Assembly (NCBI GenBank): GCA_019096065.1
Contig: JAGUCH010000001.1
Coordinates: forward strand, 3,906,001 to 3,970,000
Source: Paracyclopina nana
Taxonomy: Eukaryota > Arthropoda > Copepoda > Cyclopoida > Cyclopettidae
Length of the DNA stretch: 64,000 nt
Direction: 5' to 3'
In this document: piece after piece, positions 46,830 through 60,200 of the stretch
How the letters are laid out: the number at the start of each line of letters is the position of its first letter
Numbering within the stretch: position 1 is the first letter of the stretch
The notes under the pieces: model-generated
The model's input: only the letters and a program-made list of their open reading frames with translations
Told to the model about the DNA's origin: nothing
The model's database searches: none
Translations under genes and position numbers: made by a program

Positions 46830-48029
46830 ATGTGTGTAATATTGAATGATGACGGGCTGTGAAAATTGGAAAGTCTCATCTCTACAGAGTAGCAATTCAT
46901 CAATAATATCTGCATGGGGAATAATACACTAGAAGATGAGATTTTGGTTTGTATTCTGATTTCCCCTGACACGGTCTCTCCGACGTTTCATTTCGTATAA
47001 TAAAATCAGAAATCTATCCTCCTACGAGGGCATTGTTTTTCTTATCCTATACGCTAAGGTCCAAGATAATTATTCCCTCAAGCTAAAGGTGATGGTAACT
47101 TTTTCGGAGAGTGTTGCTTGCCAGCTTATCGGCCCAAATCAACCCCTGGAATTTGTACAAACAACCCATTGATGTCAAAGTGACAAAGGCACAAATGGTG
47201 GTGGCCGCATTCTTCGATGGCATCTTTCCGCTCCAGCTGCAATCCACTGCACTGCATGTTTCTTTCTCCATATCTAGGCAATTGAAGATGCGATAGCACA
47301 TCTTCTATGTAGCAACAGGGCAGTAATGGTTTTTCAGAGTTGGTGGCAAAAATTGTTTACCTAGTGGAGAATAGGAGCAATGTGAGATTCAACCTTTGCC
47401 ATGCATTGAAGCGCCAGCATGTGAGAAGTTGATGGAAGAAACAGGGTGGCAGCTAAGCTATGTGATAATGGTGCAAAGTGCTCGCAACAACAATCAAAGG
47501 GGTTAGGCAGGACTCGAAGCAGTTGCATTTGGGTAAGCCACCAAGCAACACCCATCGAAGACAATTTAATTCATAGGAAATAAACTGTAAGTATTTTTGA
47601 TTATCAAAGACGGCTATTACTTAGCAGTTCACTTATATACTACATTTAAATGCATATGCAGCTTTCGAATGCCGCATTTTAAATGCATCGTACGCGGAAG
47701 TAAAAATGTCCTGCATTAAACTTGCTCCAGAAACCTACTAAATATAAGCATAGCGCCTTTTGATATGTGAATGTATGCGAAAACACAAACTTTCCAAGGT
47801 CTTCCGGCTGATGATGCTTAGGCAGCAGCCAGAGCTTAAATTCCTTTAACGCTTCTCTCTTCCAATTCTACGACGGTCTATTATGGGCTCGTGCGCGCTT
47901 GACAAAAAGTTTGCTCGTTTCGTATTGAACTCACAAGATTACGAAAAGTTGGCCTACTATTCTCCGTCGCTGTCAGAAGAATATTGTTATTTTAATGATG
48001 ATTGTTGCCTTTCCAGGGAGATCGTCAAA
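46830..48029. other. Intergenic region between ISCU and the repetitive secreted-protein gene
   Basis: After the ISCU polyadenylation signal I see no supported gene. The last part probably contains the promoter and a 5' untranslated intron of the next gene: TTGTTGCCTTTCCAG at 48002-48016 is a good acceptor just before its likely start codon. The frame is open upstream to an ATG at 47883, which would add 49 residues but no signal peptide. Confidence 0.45.
46999..47004 (+). terminator. Polyadenylation signal for ISCU
   Basis: AATAAA 170 bp after the ISCU stop codon, the first canonical hexamer on this strand downstream of the gene. Confidence 0.55.
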
Positions 48030-50141
48030 ATGCGGTTTTCGCCATCGTTTTTAATGATCTTCTTGATGGCACCTGCAATGATGGACGCAGCGAAATTGCT
48101 GTACAAGCAAATCCCCTTTGTTGAGGCTCTCCGGGAGGTCAATTCCAACAGACCTAGGGAGCCCAAGCAAAATCACCTGATATTTGGACCAGAGGCAACT
48201 GACAATGCCAATGATGACTTCAGAGTTGATGAAATGATGGTCAAAGTGCAAATGCCAACTAAAGTCGAAGATCGAGACTTGATTGATATTTTGACTAAAA
48301 AAGATAGGGACTCTTCTGCTGAAGCTACAGTTGAAAAAACAGGTGAAAGTCCTTCTAAAAAGGGGGACAAGGCGGATAAGGGAGAGCTAACTTCTAATAA
48401 GAATTCAGTCTCGGAGCAATTCTTCAACTCAGTGGCCTCGGCTGCTGGTCTTCAAGTCGGCACAAACTTGGCAAGTGGTCTCCTGGGTCGGCCACCTGTC
48501 CAGCCAATTGTTCAGCCAGCCATTGTCCAACCTTTGCTTCAATCTCAGCCTGTGGTTGTTCATCAGAACTTTGATGGTAATGATGACCATGATGATGATG
48601 AAGACCATGATGATGGTGATGATGATGAAGATAACGGGAAGGGATCAAAACCGGGAAAGAAACCGCACCATCACCATAGTCGACCAAAATATCCTGGATA
48701 CCCTGGATACCCAGGAGCTCAGCCGAATCCATACATCGCCTTGGGAATTCCGGCATATAATCCATACGCTGCCCATTATCCTTATAACGCCAACACAGGT
48801 TACCAAGTTGCCAATCCTGGACTCATAACGCCAGGACAAACATTTGCCTCATCACCTTCGGTTTACTCAACTGGGTCGGTGTACCCTGGAGGATCAGTTT
48901 ATCCTTCATCAGGATCATCATTCCCAGCTACTGGGTCATTTTATTCGTCAGGGTCGGTTTACCCTGGAGGATCGGTCTATTCCTCATCCGGATCAACATT
49001 CCCCTCATCTGGGTCAATCTATTCGCCTGGATTTTCTTCATCTCCAGCGAATTCTTTTTACCAACCCGTTTCGTATGCACCAAGTTTTCAGCCTAGCTTT
49101 CAAGGTGGTTCCGGCTATGTCCCATTTGGCTATACCCCTGCAGGGTCTGGATTTGCAAGTTTGAGGGCTGCTGAGGCAGATCCAAAAGAAAAAGACAAGG
49201 GAAACAAGGTAGACACCGGGAAAGTAGTCTTGGCCCTCGGAACTGGCTACCTGTTATACAACGCAATTAAACAGCAGCAACAGCAACAGCAATTTGCACA
49301 AGGAGGCTTCAACCCTCAAGGTCCTACTAGCTACTTCCCCGCCCAGAACGCGGGTTACTTCCCCCCATCGGGTCCAACCTTCACTCAACAGTCTCCCATC
49401 TACACTCAACCTTCTTCCAGCTTCCCAAGTTCCACCTACAATCCGTATAACAGTTACAATGCGTTTGGGGGTAACAATTACAACGGAGGGGGCAATTATA
49501 ATGGATACGGAGCTGGAGCCATTTATGGTAAAGAGGAACCCGAAAATCCAGTACTCATCCATGTGCCATACTTTGTTGAGCAGCCAGCCACAAATTTTGA
49601 GGGGGATCAGGAGGAAAAGCAGCGGAAAATGTCAAAGAGGAATGCTGAGGAAGAAAGCTCTTCCAAGCCTCATAGCGTCCGCATCACGCTTCATCCAATT
49701 GAGGAAGGAAACTTATCCACTGAAGGCTTGTCTCTTACACCTACAGAAAGTCGAAAAGAAAAGAAGCCCCCAACAGCTGCTTACGTTTTGGGCGGGCTGG
49801 CCACATTGGCACTCGTAAATTCAGCCATCAACGCTGGCAAACGTCCCCAATATCCTCAGTACCAACAACCTTCCTACCCTCATCAACAGTATCAACCTCA
49901 GTACATTAATCAATACCAATATGGCCAATTGCAGCCTCAATTCAGCCAATATCAGCCAGCCTATTCTCCTCCTTTGGTGTCCTCATACTATCCAAGCCCC
50001 TCAACGACAACGTATTACAGCACTTCCGCGCCTCACAGCATTTTTGGTAGATCTCAAGAGAATTCTTTGGCATTGGATTATGGTGCGGAAAAGGGGCTTC
50101 CATTAGGGCCCTTGCCCTTGGTTCCCATTTTGTTCTATTAA
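48030..50141 (+). CDS. Secreted Tyr/Pro/Gly/Ser-rich repetitive protein of unknown function
   Basis: One uninterrupted frame of 703 residues. I chose the ATG at 48030 because it follows a splice-acceptor sequence and opens with a signal peptide (MRFSPSFLMIFLMAPAMMDA), whereas the upstream ATG at 47883 would bury it. In order: a charged N-terminal region; a hydrophobic Gly/Ala patch (SVASAAGLQVGTNLASGLLG); an Asp/His tract (about 181-205); PGYPGYPG and Tyr/Asn/Pro-rich sequence; Gly-Ser-Val-Tyr-Pro repeats (about 278-340); a second hydrophobic patch (VVLALGTGYLLYNAI, about 400) leading into poly-Gln and Phe/Pro/Tyr/Ser repeats; and a third (AYVLGGLATLALVNSAIN, about 590) leading into Gln/Tyr/Pro repeats. 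This suggests an extracellular structural or adhesive protein such as cuticle, cement or eggshell, which is inference. Single-exon coding. Confidence 0.8.
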   Translation: MRFSPSFLMIFLMAPAMMDAAKLLYKQIPFVEALREVNSNRPREPKQNHLIFGPEATDNANDDFRVDEMMVKVQMPTKVEDRDLIDILTKKDRDSSAEATVEKTGESPSKKGDKADKGELTSNKNSVSEQFFNSVASAAGLQVGTNLASGLLGRPPVQPIVQPAIVQPLLQSQPVVVHQNFDGNDDHDDDEDHDDGDDDEDNGKGSKPGKKPHHHHSRPKYPGYPGYPGAQPNPYIALGIPAYNPYAAHYPYNANTGYQVANPGLITPGQTFASSPSVYSTGSVYPGGSVYPSSGSSFPATGSFYSSGSVYPGGSVYSSSGSTFPSSGSIYSPGFSSSPANSFYQPVSYAPSFQPSFQGGSGYVPFGYTPAGSGFASLRAAEADPKEKDKGNKVDTGKVVLALGTGYLLYNAIKQQQQQQQFAQGGFNPQGPTSYFPAQNAGYFPPSGPTFTQQSPIYTQPSSSFPSSTYNPYNSYNAFGGNNYNGGGNYNGYGAGAIYGKEEPENPVLIHVPYFVEQPATNFEGDQEEKQRKMSKRNAEEESSSKPHSVRITLHPIEEGNLSTEGLSLTPTESRKEKKPPTAAYVLGGLATLALVNSAINAGKRPQYPQYQQPSYPHQQYQPQYINQYQYGQLQPQFSQYQPAYSPPLVSSYYPSPSTTTYYSTSAPHSIFGRSQENSLALDYGAEKGLPLGPLPLVPILFY
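48876..49031 (+). repeat. Two tandem 78-bp (26-codon) coding repeats
   Basis: Units starting at 48876 and 48954 each encode a variant of SVYPGGSVYxSSGSxFPxxG followed by SFYSSG or SIYSPG. Most differences are small or synonymous, so the repeat is maintained at protein level or is recent. Confidence 0.7.
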
Positions 50142-50394
50142 ATTACTACTCAATGAAAGTACATGGATGTATTTTGGCGGTGATGGGTTCGTAAAAAAGA
50201 GGAAAATGCATGAATACACATTTTGGGCTAAAATGCGTTTTGTATTCATCACATCATAATTTTTTCTCACCTTTTCGTAGATCAAGCCTTAAAAATAATG
50301 AACGCTAGGGGCTTTAGTCGAGCGAAGTAACGAGGAAAACCAGATAGGACTCAGCAAATCTCAGCTCGCTGGCCGCTGAGTCAGCGCTCACCAC

Positions 50395-50533
50395 TCAGTC
50401 ATTCTCATTCAGTCGTTCTTGATTGGTTGATCTGACCGGTTCTGTCCGCTAGACTCGTCGGCAAAAGGTTTTGAGTGTAGTGAATGTCAAATTGAAGCAA
50501 AAAACAAGAAACAGAAATTGCTCATCAATCCAG
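50395..50533 (+). promoter_or_regulatory. Candidate core promoter and non-coding first exon
   Basis: A cluster of arthropod initiator-like TCAGTC/TCATTC words (TCAGTCATTCTCATTCAGTC, from 50396) is followed by about 120 bp without a long ORF and then by a strong donor, CCAG-GTAAGG (GT at 50534). This resembles a 5' untranslated exon, but there is no transcript evidence. Confidence 0.3.
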
Positions 50534-53500
50534 GTAAGGCTCATTTTCTCAACATTAGCAATTTGCTCATAATTATTGTAGCACACATCGGAACTTTTCG
50601 GAAATTATCATGAAACCTCTCTAAATTCAATCGGTGTTTGCTTCGCTCGGTTAGCAGTTCATAATTCGCACCGAGAGACCTTGTTTCTATTTTTTTATGT
50701 CCATGGTTAACTAGGGTAGCCTCCAATGAAGGTCAAAAGGCTAAAACGTTTGCGCTTCATTTCTACGTATATATCAGCTTGAATTGCTTAGGATTTATGA
50801 GCTTGGGGGTCTTAGCTTGAGTATGAAGCAGTACATTGATTCAAGGCTTGAATCGTTCCTTCAAATCTCTTGATTCACGCACGTTAGCTAATAAGTGTGA
50901 TATCCTGTTACAGTCGTTATGAGCACCCTTTTTTGTGGAAACTCAAAAACCTTCCTCGAGAGACTCCAAGGTGAAATTAATGTTGCTGCATCCTCGCCTT
51001 GACTTTATGGATATGTCACAAAAAATTATCTTCTCAAAGAAAAAAAGCATGTGCAACCAACTTGAGTTGCTATAATTACCTCAGATCACGAAATAGTCCT
51101 AGTTCTGAGCCAAAAACATGACCCAGCAGTCTCATCTGAGCGCAATATTAGCAAGGTTAATGATTGATTTTTCTCATTTTTGTGCAATGCTATGCCTACA
51201 AGTAGCATGGGGGACAACTACTTGCGTTTCCTCTACTGCAAGATGTACACAAATCATTTAGTTTCAACATTTACCCAGTATGACACATCTGTTGGTGCCA
51301 ATAATTTTTGCAAACTTCCTCGAGGTATTGTTGAAAGGCACCCAATGATCGATAAAATCTCGGTTATTGCGAGACTTTGTTGCTGCAAGACCTTGACTCA
51401 AATTATCATTATGAGAAAAAAATCTGGCATATTTTTAAGCGTAGTCATGATCTTAGACGGTGCATTTACTACTTTAATTTTGGAGGCTAGCTCGATGTTT
51501 TGCAACTTTTAATCAGCATTTCATTGTGCGCGAAATCAATTGCCTTTCGTTGCTGGCATTGTCGGCAAATAGCCATTGAAGCAAACAAATGACCATTCAA
51601 CATCAATTTCCATCCATTCTATAAGAGAGTAGACTACAGTTTAGTTGTTCATTAAGGCAATTTCCGCATTGTTTCCTTGCTTTTTTCGCCCACAAACAGC
51701 CATTATCTCAAGTTCGGAATATCATAACTTTTCACTATGGTAATTACTGCTAAAAGGTTCCTTTTATTCAAACGCCTTAAGGCTACGCGTTTCAGACAAT
51801 AGCAACCACACGATAGGAAACGATCAGCTTAAAAAGTTGAAGAGCCTTGCGATTTTCGGGTACCAATGCTCCCGTTGTGCAAATTGCAATGCCAAGGGAC
51901 ACCACTTTGAGGAATTTTCCTCTGAATTAGCTCAGAAATGTCAACAAGCCAACAAAAGCGTATAATTGCTCCTAACAATAACCACAGACATGTTTTCATT
52001 TTGAAAACGCCCTGAGGATGAGCTACGCCATGAATTTATCCAAAAAGAAGGACAATTAAAAGCGGAAGAGGAAAAAAGAGATCTGGATTCTGGCTCGGAA
52101 AAAGTTTTGCATTTTTGACATTTTTTATGCATGAAGAAGCCGACAATGACATTACCAGCCGCCGCGTAATAGCTAGCCAATACAATTACGAAAAAGTGTC
52201 CTATATTTTTGCAAGCTTGCATAATTTGATTTCCTGAAACAAAAGCCACATTGGCCTTATTATGCTTAAAAATCCTCTCTTTGCATATTGCAAAACTTTT
52301 TTAGTCAGCTTTTTAGTAGTTTGTGTGTGCATTTCAAATGCACGGAAAATTACGCGAAATGGTCAATTATGAGGAAGAAAAATTGTTGCTCATCAAAGAG
52401 GACTTGCAGCCACCCAAGGTTATGAATTACGCTGTTACGAACTGTCGATACAACGATACAGTGACTTTATTTTCAGAGGTCATCTTATCTCACTCATCTT
52501 TACATAGCACACACCTTGGGTCGTTTAGGAAAAGGCTAAAACTTATGCTAGTTCTAGCTGAAAGCATGATCGGTAGGCAATTACATAAGCTTCATTATGC
52601 TATTGTAGGAGAAGCACGAGTCTTGTCAAGTTTCTTTTCCCAGTGTGCTCAAACGTGTCTGGAGAATGCTTGTTGGTCGTAATCATTCAGTAGCAATTTG
52701 TCAAACTTGGGTCGAGGACACATAGCTGAAGCATCTTCACATTCGTACCATAGATGCATTTTACTTGTGAGCTATAGGTACTTGAATGATTAATTGTTGT
52801 TTTTGCACACAAATGGAATAATTTCGATCACAGGAGAACGATTTTATTTCTTGGCAGCAGAATTGAGAACTACTTCTATTTGTCAGTGCTTTACTTCTTG
52901 TCGTTGCAGCAAAAACGAACTTTTATTATATACTCGGCGATCTTTTTTTTTTCTTTTTTGTTAGTTGTAGTTTATGATCAGCTGTGCAAAAATTCGTTCT
53001 TAATAGCGGCGTAAATTACGGTTTTTTGCCATGTGCATAACTATGGTAGCTGGCTCATTATGAGCAAATAAATTCAGCCATAGCATAAATTGGTCCAAAT
53101 TCTGATTTTGAAGGTGGCCGCTAGACACGCTAGCCGCAAAAAAAGTAGCGGCCGCTATGGATAGTAATTCAGGAAGTATGGCAAATGCTCATGATAATTG
53201 TGAAGAAAAGGAAGAAAAGCCTCACAATTCTGTGAAAACTTTACCTAAAGGGCTCGTCCCCCGCACCTAGAGGCCTCTAGGAAAAATGCAAATCACTAAG
53301 AGCCAAGATAGTCACGTGACTCATGCTGTTGCAGCAAAATTGGCGGTTTACCCAGCTCTGGTATTTGCCATCTGCTGACCTTTACGAAATCGGCTTTGAA
53401 CATCTCAATTATTGCCTTTTTGCCGCCAATTCTCTTTAGCTTTTCCAAAATGTGCCATGACGCGGCGGCAGGGTCTTCTTTTTTGCTCGGCCCACATTAA

Positions 53501-54250
53501 ATGGGGCTTTGCGAAGATAAGTAAAAGCTTCAACCTTAGCTAATTCTGCTCCACATTCTCCATGAACGTTATGTTGCAATTATGCTTTCTATTAACAAGT
53601 ATTACAATCTGCAACAAAGTTTCGCTTACTGCAAGGCTATTAGAACCGTCTAAAATTGGCTATTTGCTCCGTTTTCATGGGCCATAAAATATGCAGCGTT
53701 TGAAATTTGCAACTTTATTTTCTGAGAGAAGTTGTAGCTTCATAATGATGATGGAATCACATCAGCCTTGTCCTAATTGAAAAATCAAAGGGTGAAAGTC
53801 CGCAGCGTCGTTTTTCTCCCTTTGTCCAAGAGCTGTAATTATGCCTGAACGCTGCCTTCTGAAGATTTTCGCATGCAACTTTTGTGCATGTCTATTGCGT
53901 TGCTCTTTGTCACGTTGACATGTGTGTTCTCCATTATCCAGTTGTAAAAGTCAATTTTTTGCCTAAAAGCTGCTTGGTGGAAAACGTTCTCAGTTTCTAT
54001 GCTATAAGCATGCTCGTACCACTACATAAAAGTCCGATAGGGAGCGCAAGTGAGCAAAGACGCATCGGAACGCATCGTTGCGCTTTGTACGCATATCGTT
54101 CGTTGGACGACTTTTCTCGTGCTCGCGTTCCACGATCGTCTTCCTTGACTACCTCAAGAGCTTTAGTTGACTTCTAGCACTCCAGGCCAATCAACAATAG
54201 TAAAATAAGTGAGCCCAATTAACATCTTCGACCGATTATCATCTCGTGGC

Positions 54251-54291
54251 TATAAGTGAGTCGTTTTTCGGAGATTCTCCGCTGCATTCAG
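54251..54291 (+). promoter_or_regulatory. TATA-like box followed by a donor site
   Basis: TATAAGTGAG at 54251 is followed about 30 bp later by GCTGCATTCAG-GTAAGA (GT at 54292). A transcript starting there would have a very short first exon. A GT-AG segment of 51 nt ending in TTTCTGCTGCAG at 54342 follows and contains an 8-bp stem (CAGAAATC/GATTTCTG). Confidence 0.25.
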
Positions 54292-57200
54292 GTAAGACAT
54301 GAATCAGAAATCTATGACTTGATTTCTGCTGCAGGCTCTATGAGCACACAGGCCCACCCATCATGTCGTTATGACAGATTTCCATCAAAATAGTCTGCTC
54401 TTCAGGCGCCAGTGTCCATGATTTATTATTGGAATGTTAGTTTTACAGTCTAGTACTACATTCAAATTAGCATTTTCTGGTACTTTTACGTTAGAGTGAC
54501 CAGAACTGCAGTTTTTAATGGACACAAAAAACGATGGCTATGTATCCTGAATCTCAGCTAACCTTAGAAACAGTCTTTTTCTCGGGGAAAGTACTTTATC
54601 TATGAAAAGTAGTAGGCTTTACCACCCATGAGCAACATTTCAGTCTTCGCTTTGGCAGACATACTCAGCGATAAATTACTGAGCAAAAAGTTTGAACGTC
54701 GACGTGGTTGATTGAATCAATTTTTTGCCCCCTTTGTCAGATAGAGATTTGCAAAAAACAGGCACGTAGATCAAGCTTTGAGGGCCATAACTCACGACTT
54801 GACTAATTAAGGATGTCGTCAACACTTCTCGATCCCGAATCTTGCCAATTAGTTAAACAAAGCCGTTTTTGCTCTTTTTATGTTGCTGTAAAAATATGAA
54901 AGGAAATTGTTCACCAAGAAGGGCTCCTTCTTACATTGTCCCTGACTTCCTTTTTTTTAGTCGAAATTCGGTTTGGCACCTACAATCGAATTCAAATCCT
55001 TTGTCGAAAACCACTAAAGTTAAAACGCGTAGCCCTATGCATAATTTTTTTAAACTCGCGTTAAACTCTCCCTGTCTCGGACTTGATCGAACTTGTCGTG
55101 ATATTCTTGCTTTGGCTTTTCATTCCGGCTTCAGAATGTGCGCGACTCTGTGTGCATAATTATAGGATGGGCGCAACATTGCTAGGAAAAAAAAGCTCAA
55201 AGCAAAAACGCAGAAAAATAATCATAGTAAGGCCCCATATGCGCTTTGTGTCACTTTCTGAGCTCGTATATGAATACGGAATGGATAATATAGGAATTCC
55301 ATCACGTGTCAAAGAAAGAGAAAACGCTTTTTGATGCATCAACTTACATCCATGATGTGCCGTGAAGAAAAACTGAAAAAGAAGAAGAAGAAGACCGACC
55401 GGACTTTTGACATCATCTTACTTTATAAGGTGCCATTACTTCACAAAAGTGTCACATTTCTGCTGTGACAATAATATCGTCTTCACAATGAAATATCTCG
55501 GATGTTTTCTAGTCAGTCTGGTCAAGCTTTCTTACAATAGCTCCTCAGAAATTGGGAGGTCCATGTAGCAGTAGTATTTACAGAAAATGTATTGTCTCAT
55601 TACTGCATACTGACGCGTGTTACCTGAAAATTGCGTTTTATGGCGGACTTAAAAGAACTGATTTTTAAACTGCTAATAGTAGGCGTAAATAGCTATTTGT
55701 AACCTTTAGAAGAGAGTAAAACACTTAGGAAAGGATTATCTTTTATTCTTTCTGGCCCCTAGGCATTACGATTGGTTTATTGGTGTGTATCCCCCTCCTC
55801 CACATTATTTGAATACACCAATTTTCGGCAGCATTTTTTTGGCCTCGTGCTGCACATAATGAATCACATTTGGACATAGGTGAAGGCCTGACTGAGACTT
55901 CTTCGACTTTAGCAAAAATCTTAAGCAACGCGTAATTGGAGTCTCTTCTTCTCATAATTTGCTTCTTACATTTTACGATTGATGGGCTCGAGTCCAGTTC
56001 ACGGTCAACGAGATTATTGAATAGATAACGGCACGTATCCAATTTTTATGAAGTGAAAAATCCTCTGGAATTAGGCAACACACTTTGGTAGAGCTACTTT
56101 TCAAGTCCTTGAAGTGTCTGGAGATTTTTCATGCCCATCGAATAAGAATAATAAAATACCTGAGCAATCAAAGAAGTAAATTGGGGCTTTGAGAGCAGTG
56201 CGTGAAATCTAGTTAGAATTCATTTTTGGACAGCCTGGTACCCTCTCATGTCACATTAATCAGGAATTTTTCATGTGACGGAAGTCAAGCAGCTGCCCAT
56301 TAGACTGAAATTGAAATCCGTGTCAAAAGAAGAGACGACCCCTTATTGTGACCATACGAAAATCTTATGTTCAAAGATTGTTGTCAATTCTCCTTTTTAA
56401 AGTAATTTTGATACATGCATTAATCTGGAACAAATCACCAAATGTTTTTATCATTCATAAAACCGCAAAATTGCTTCTGTCATTTCACGCACAAACAAGC
56501 TTCCAAAATATATTCATTTAATTCCATAAAGATATTCTTTAAAATTCCTCGTACATTTTTACGCACTTTATTATTTTGTTGAATTTTGGACCTCGACCTG
56601 AAGAATTTTACCTGAAGGTGATTTACATGAAAAGCGTGTCAATTTCTTTGTGACAAATACAAGGCAGTTATGATGACAGCTATTTGCAGTCACCAGGCTT
56701 GTTGAGTGAACATTCTTTATGCTCGAAGCGAAAAAAAACTTCCCACTTTTTCCCCTCGTCAACTTTGTTGGTCAACTCTTCAGCTCCTGAGGAGCCAATA
56801 AAGGCCCCGTATTGTGAAAACATACCCTTGTTTTGTCAGCTCAGACAGATATTTTACTCGAACACGGCTCTAGTTGCATAAGTGCTCTTGAAGGTGAGAA
56901 AGAATCGCTCTGATTTCAGCAGCAAAAGTTCACTTTGGGTTTTAGTTGCACAATGCCCGGTGTCATTCACGAAAGAAGAATGGAAGCTAGAAGTTTGCTA
57001 GAAGAACTCTTCGAAATGTACAATGTAGCAGTCTATGTAAAAATGTCAGACAATTGCGCCATCCGACAAATAAGCCTAGGGTTATTACCGCCGCCGTGCT
57101 ATTGGCAGCTCTGTAATTGAAAAGAAGGCTCAATTTCAATGTCAAATTAGGGCTAGGTGTCGTCAGAGTCTTATCCCCCCGAGGCCTATGCACCAAATTG

Positions 57201-60200
57201 GCACTATGTAGAAAATGCCACTAAATCATACATTGCTTCACAGTGGGAGCAAAAAGCCATAAGTTAGCTTGAGGCCCATAGGAGCCCTGTTAACTCTTTC
57301 CTCGCTGTGCAGCAGAAATGCATCAAGTGCAATTTCAAGTAAGATAATGAAGCTTCATGCACCTGTCCATTATAAATAAACATGGGTGAGAGAAGCTATT
57401 CCATTTTTCATGAAGTACGCATGTACCAAAGATTACCAATGCAATGCACTACGTACTATATTAATATGGAAAATAGCTCAAATCTATATTTTTGTTCCTT
57501 GATGAGGAAAAAGGGTTAAGGGTCGTGCCAAGAAAATCAATTTTTCACCCGAGTTTCCAATTCTCGGACGATTTCTCACACTTTATGCGAAATGAAAAGT
57601 GCAATTTTTCCCCGTTACCTCGTTATAGTAGGGCAACATATTCTTACATACCACCATCATATCAGCTATTTTTGCAACGAGCCGAGCTCTTTCAATCGTC
57701 CTCACAGCATGCTGGAAAGTTTATCATATAGTTGTGTCAGTATAACGTGGCAGGCAGTGCAAACATGCGTAAAATCACCCCAAGAAAGTGACTTCATATT
57801 CGCGGCGCAGTGACAAAATGCTATTAAGTGCAGTTGAGGTCTTCTCAGTTTTCTCCTGATAATCGTGTACCATTCATTAGTTCAACACCAAGGGAAAGAA
57901 ACCTCACGAGATCGAGGAACCAGCTCGGAGAAATCATAATGGAATATCCCGCCCAAAATTACTTTCGAATGCCAAGCAAGCCAAGTTCATCTCTTTAAGG
58001 ATATCGGAATATCATCGGCATTTAATAGGCTGGTTTTGTCTGTGTGATTATGCCGAAAAGGAGTGAATAACCTATGAACTGCAAATTACACCAAAACTCT
58101 CTTGTTAATTGCGGTTTAAGCTGTTTTTTGAAGCCGAGATCAGCTAGGCCTAGGCCAGATCCGAGCTCGAAAATTATAGTGTCTGCAAATGGCTACGATT
58201 TCTATCTAATGCTTTTAAAAATCACGAGAGCGCCCATTTGGATATACAAAATGACTGAGTAGATGAAAAGTGTCGATATTAAGTATGAGGCCACGTTGGA
58301 GAAAATGCTTTTGGTGCTATGTACCACACAATGTTGTTAAACGCTGAGATGAGCCACACTGATGAACTTGCGCGTAATGACGCCTCCCGACCTCTACATA
58401 CCTTGCTGATTGGATCATGGACAGAATTTTCGGGGGGAAAAAATGATAACTTTTGACAGAGACCAGTGCAGCGTTATGCCTGAATCCGAATGTGATCCTG
58501 ATAATTACAATCCAAAGAATTGCACTTTTCCTGGCCGAAAAAAAAGAATTAGTATCACCTTCACACTCAACTTCCTTTGCAGCAAAAAACCTTGTTGAAT
58601 AACAATGCAATAGTAAAGGGGTAATTCAGACCTTTTTTATCCTGCAATCTTTTCTCAGATTCTGGAATTGGCAATGAAATTGATGGCTCTATTCAGCATT
58701 AATTTCCTTCTGCCAACTGCAATAAAGTGCTCGCATTTGGACTTTCATGACCTTAATCTGGTTTTTGATCATGCAATGAGTTCGATCTTCAATTACAATT
58801 ACTCAAGGACTGTTTTTTTTGCAATCCCACACCAGCTGCCGAGTGCTCAAAACTTTTTGAATGAGTGACGAAAAGATTTTCGAGCTGAGAGCACCCTTTT
58901 TACCCAATTATTCCTCACGCAAATGTCAAAGCCTTGAAATGTGAAATTCCATGAGCATAACCCTTATTTTGGGCTGGTTGTGGTGGTCTTAAAAAGCACA
59001 GAGGGAACAATTCTGCCTCTGCCACACCGCAAATCATGGCTGTTTCTGCCCAAGATTTTCCTCAGTGCGGCTGTGCCTCACTCCATAAAACCAAAGGGAC
59101 GTGACATCGTTAAAAGGTTGTTGTTTTGTCACCAAAGCCAAAAGTGGCGAAAACATAGCATATTGCCATAGTTTTTCGGGGTCAAAGTCAAGGTTTGACA
59201 CTTTTTCTCTCAGAGCAACAAGCCATTTTAATCACGTGGATTCGAATTTTGCTGCGTTTTACGTGAGGTGACTGCCAAAACTGAGCTCAAAATGGAGATG
59301 TGAATGCGGAGCAAATGTGGCGACAACAACTCGATTTTCATGATAGACAAGCGTTTCGATGAAATCGCGAATAGTCGGTGAAAATCGCATGCTTTTTCGA
59401 TAGCAACGATCATGGCATTCCTCATAAAATCAAGAATTTAAGGCTATGGTGTTGGTCACGTGACTTCTCGGAAATGGCCACTTGATAATAACAATGCAGA
59501 ATAACGATGTTTTGATATTTTTTGTTTGCAAAAACTTCATTCAAGTGTCATTAAAGTCAGCTTGTTTTCAGATCACAAAATTTTTTGAATTGCTCAAAAG
59601 AAGCAGGAAATAAACAAGCTGCTGATTTCACAGTCCCTCGATGTGACAACACAGTGATGTATGTTTTTGTCAATTAACACTACTAGGTTTCTGTTTATTT
59701 TCATCGGAAAAAAATCACCACCTTCTCTTGTCACAGAAAATGAAGCAACACGCATATTGTGTGTGGCCTTGATTTAAAACTGAGTTCCTGGGCTTGCCCA
59801 TCTCGGTGTGCAAAGTGTTAAATGTTTCAAATCAATTAAATTGCAACCCTTTGGTTTTTTGGCTTTGTGCAGTAAGTAAACAATTGCATTTTAAATGAAG
59901 GTGTGGGTGAAGATGCAAAAAAGTTCATTTTTGGGGTTTGTAGGGCCAATAGAATTGTAGTTGTTGCGGATGGCCTAGTGCACTTTTTTGTGGTGTCTCC
60001 CCTAAAACTAAGTGTTGATCAAAGGAGACCTTGGATTACTTAGAGATGTTGATTTTGTAAACGCATAGATGATTGAGTGCAAAATTTTATTTGTGACAGT
60101 TGAGTGTTGACACCCTCCACTCTGTGGTATATACTTCGAGAATTCACTTACATCTTGAATTATCAAGTCCTTGTGAGTTCAACTCTATTCAAAAGACATA

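Noticed and set aside
47883-48029. Upstream ATG adding 49 residues to the repetitive secreted protein.
   Set aside because: It would hide a good signal peptide, and the segment ends in a consensus 3' splice acceptor (TTGCCTTTCCAG), so it is more likely 5' intron or untranslated sequence.
52323-52682. Plus-strand frame of 119 codons.
   Set aside because: No motif, no splice context, AT-biased composition. Treated as chance.
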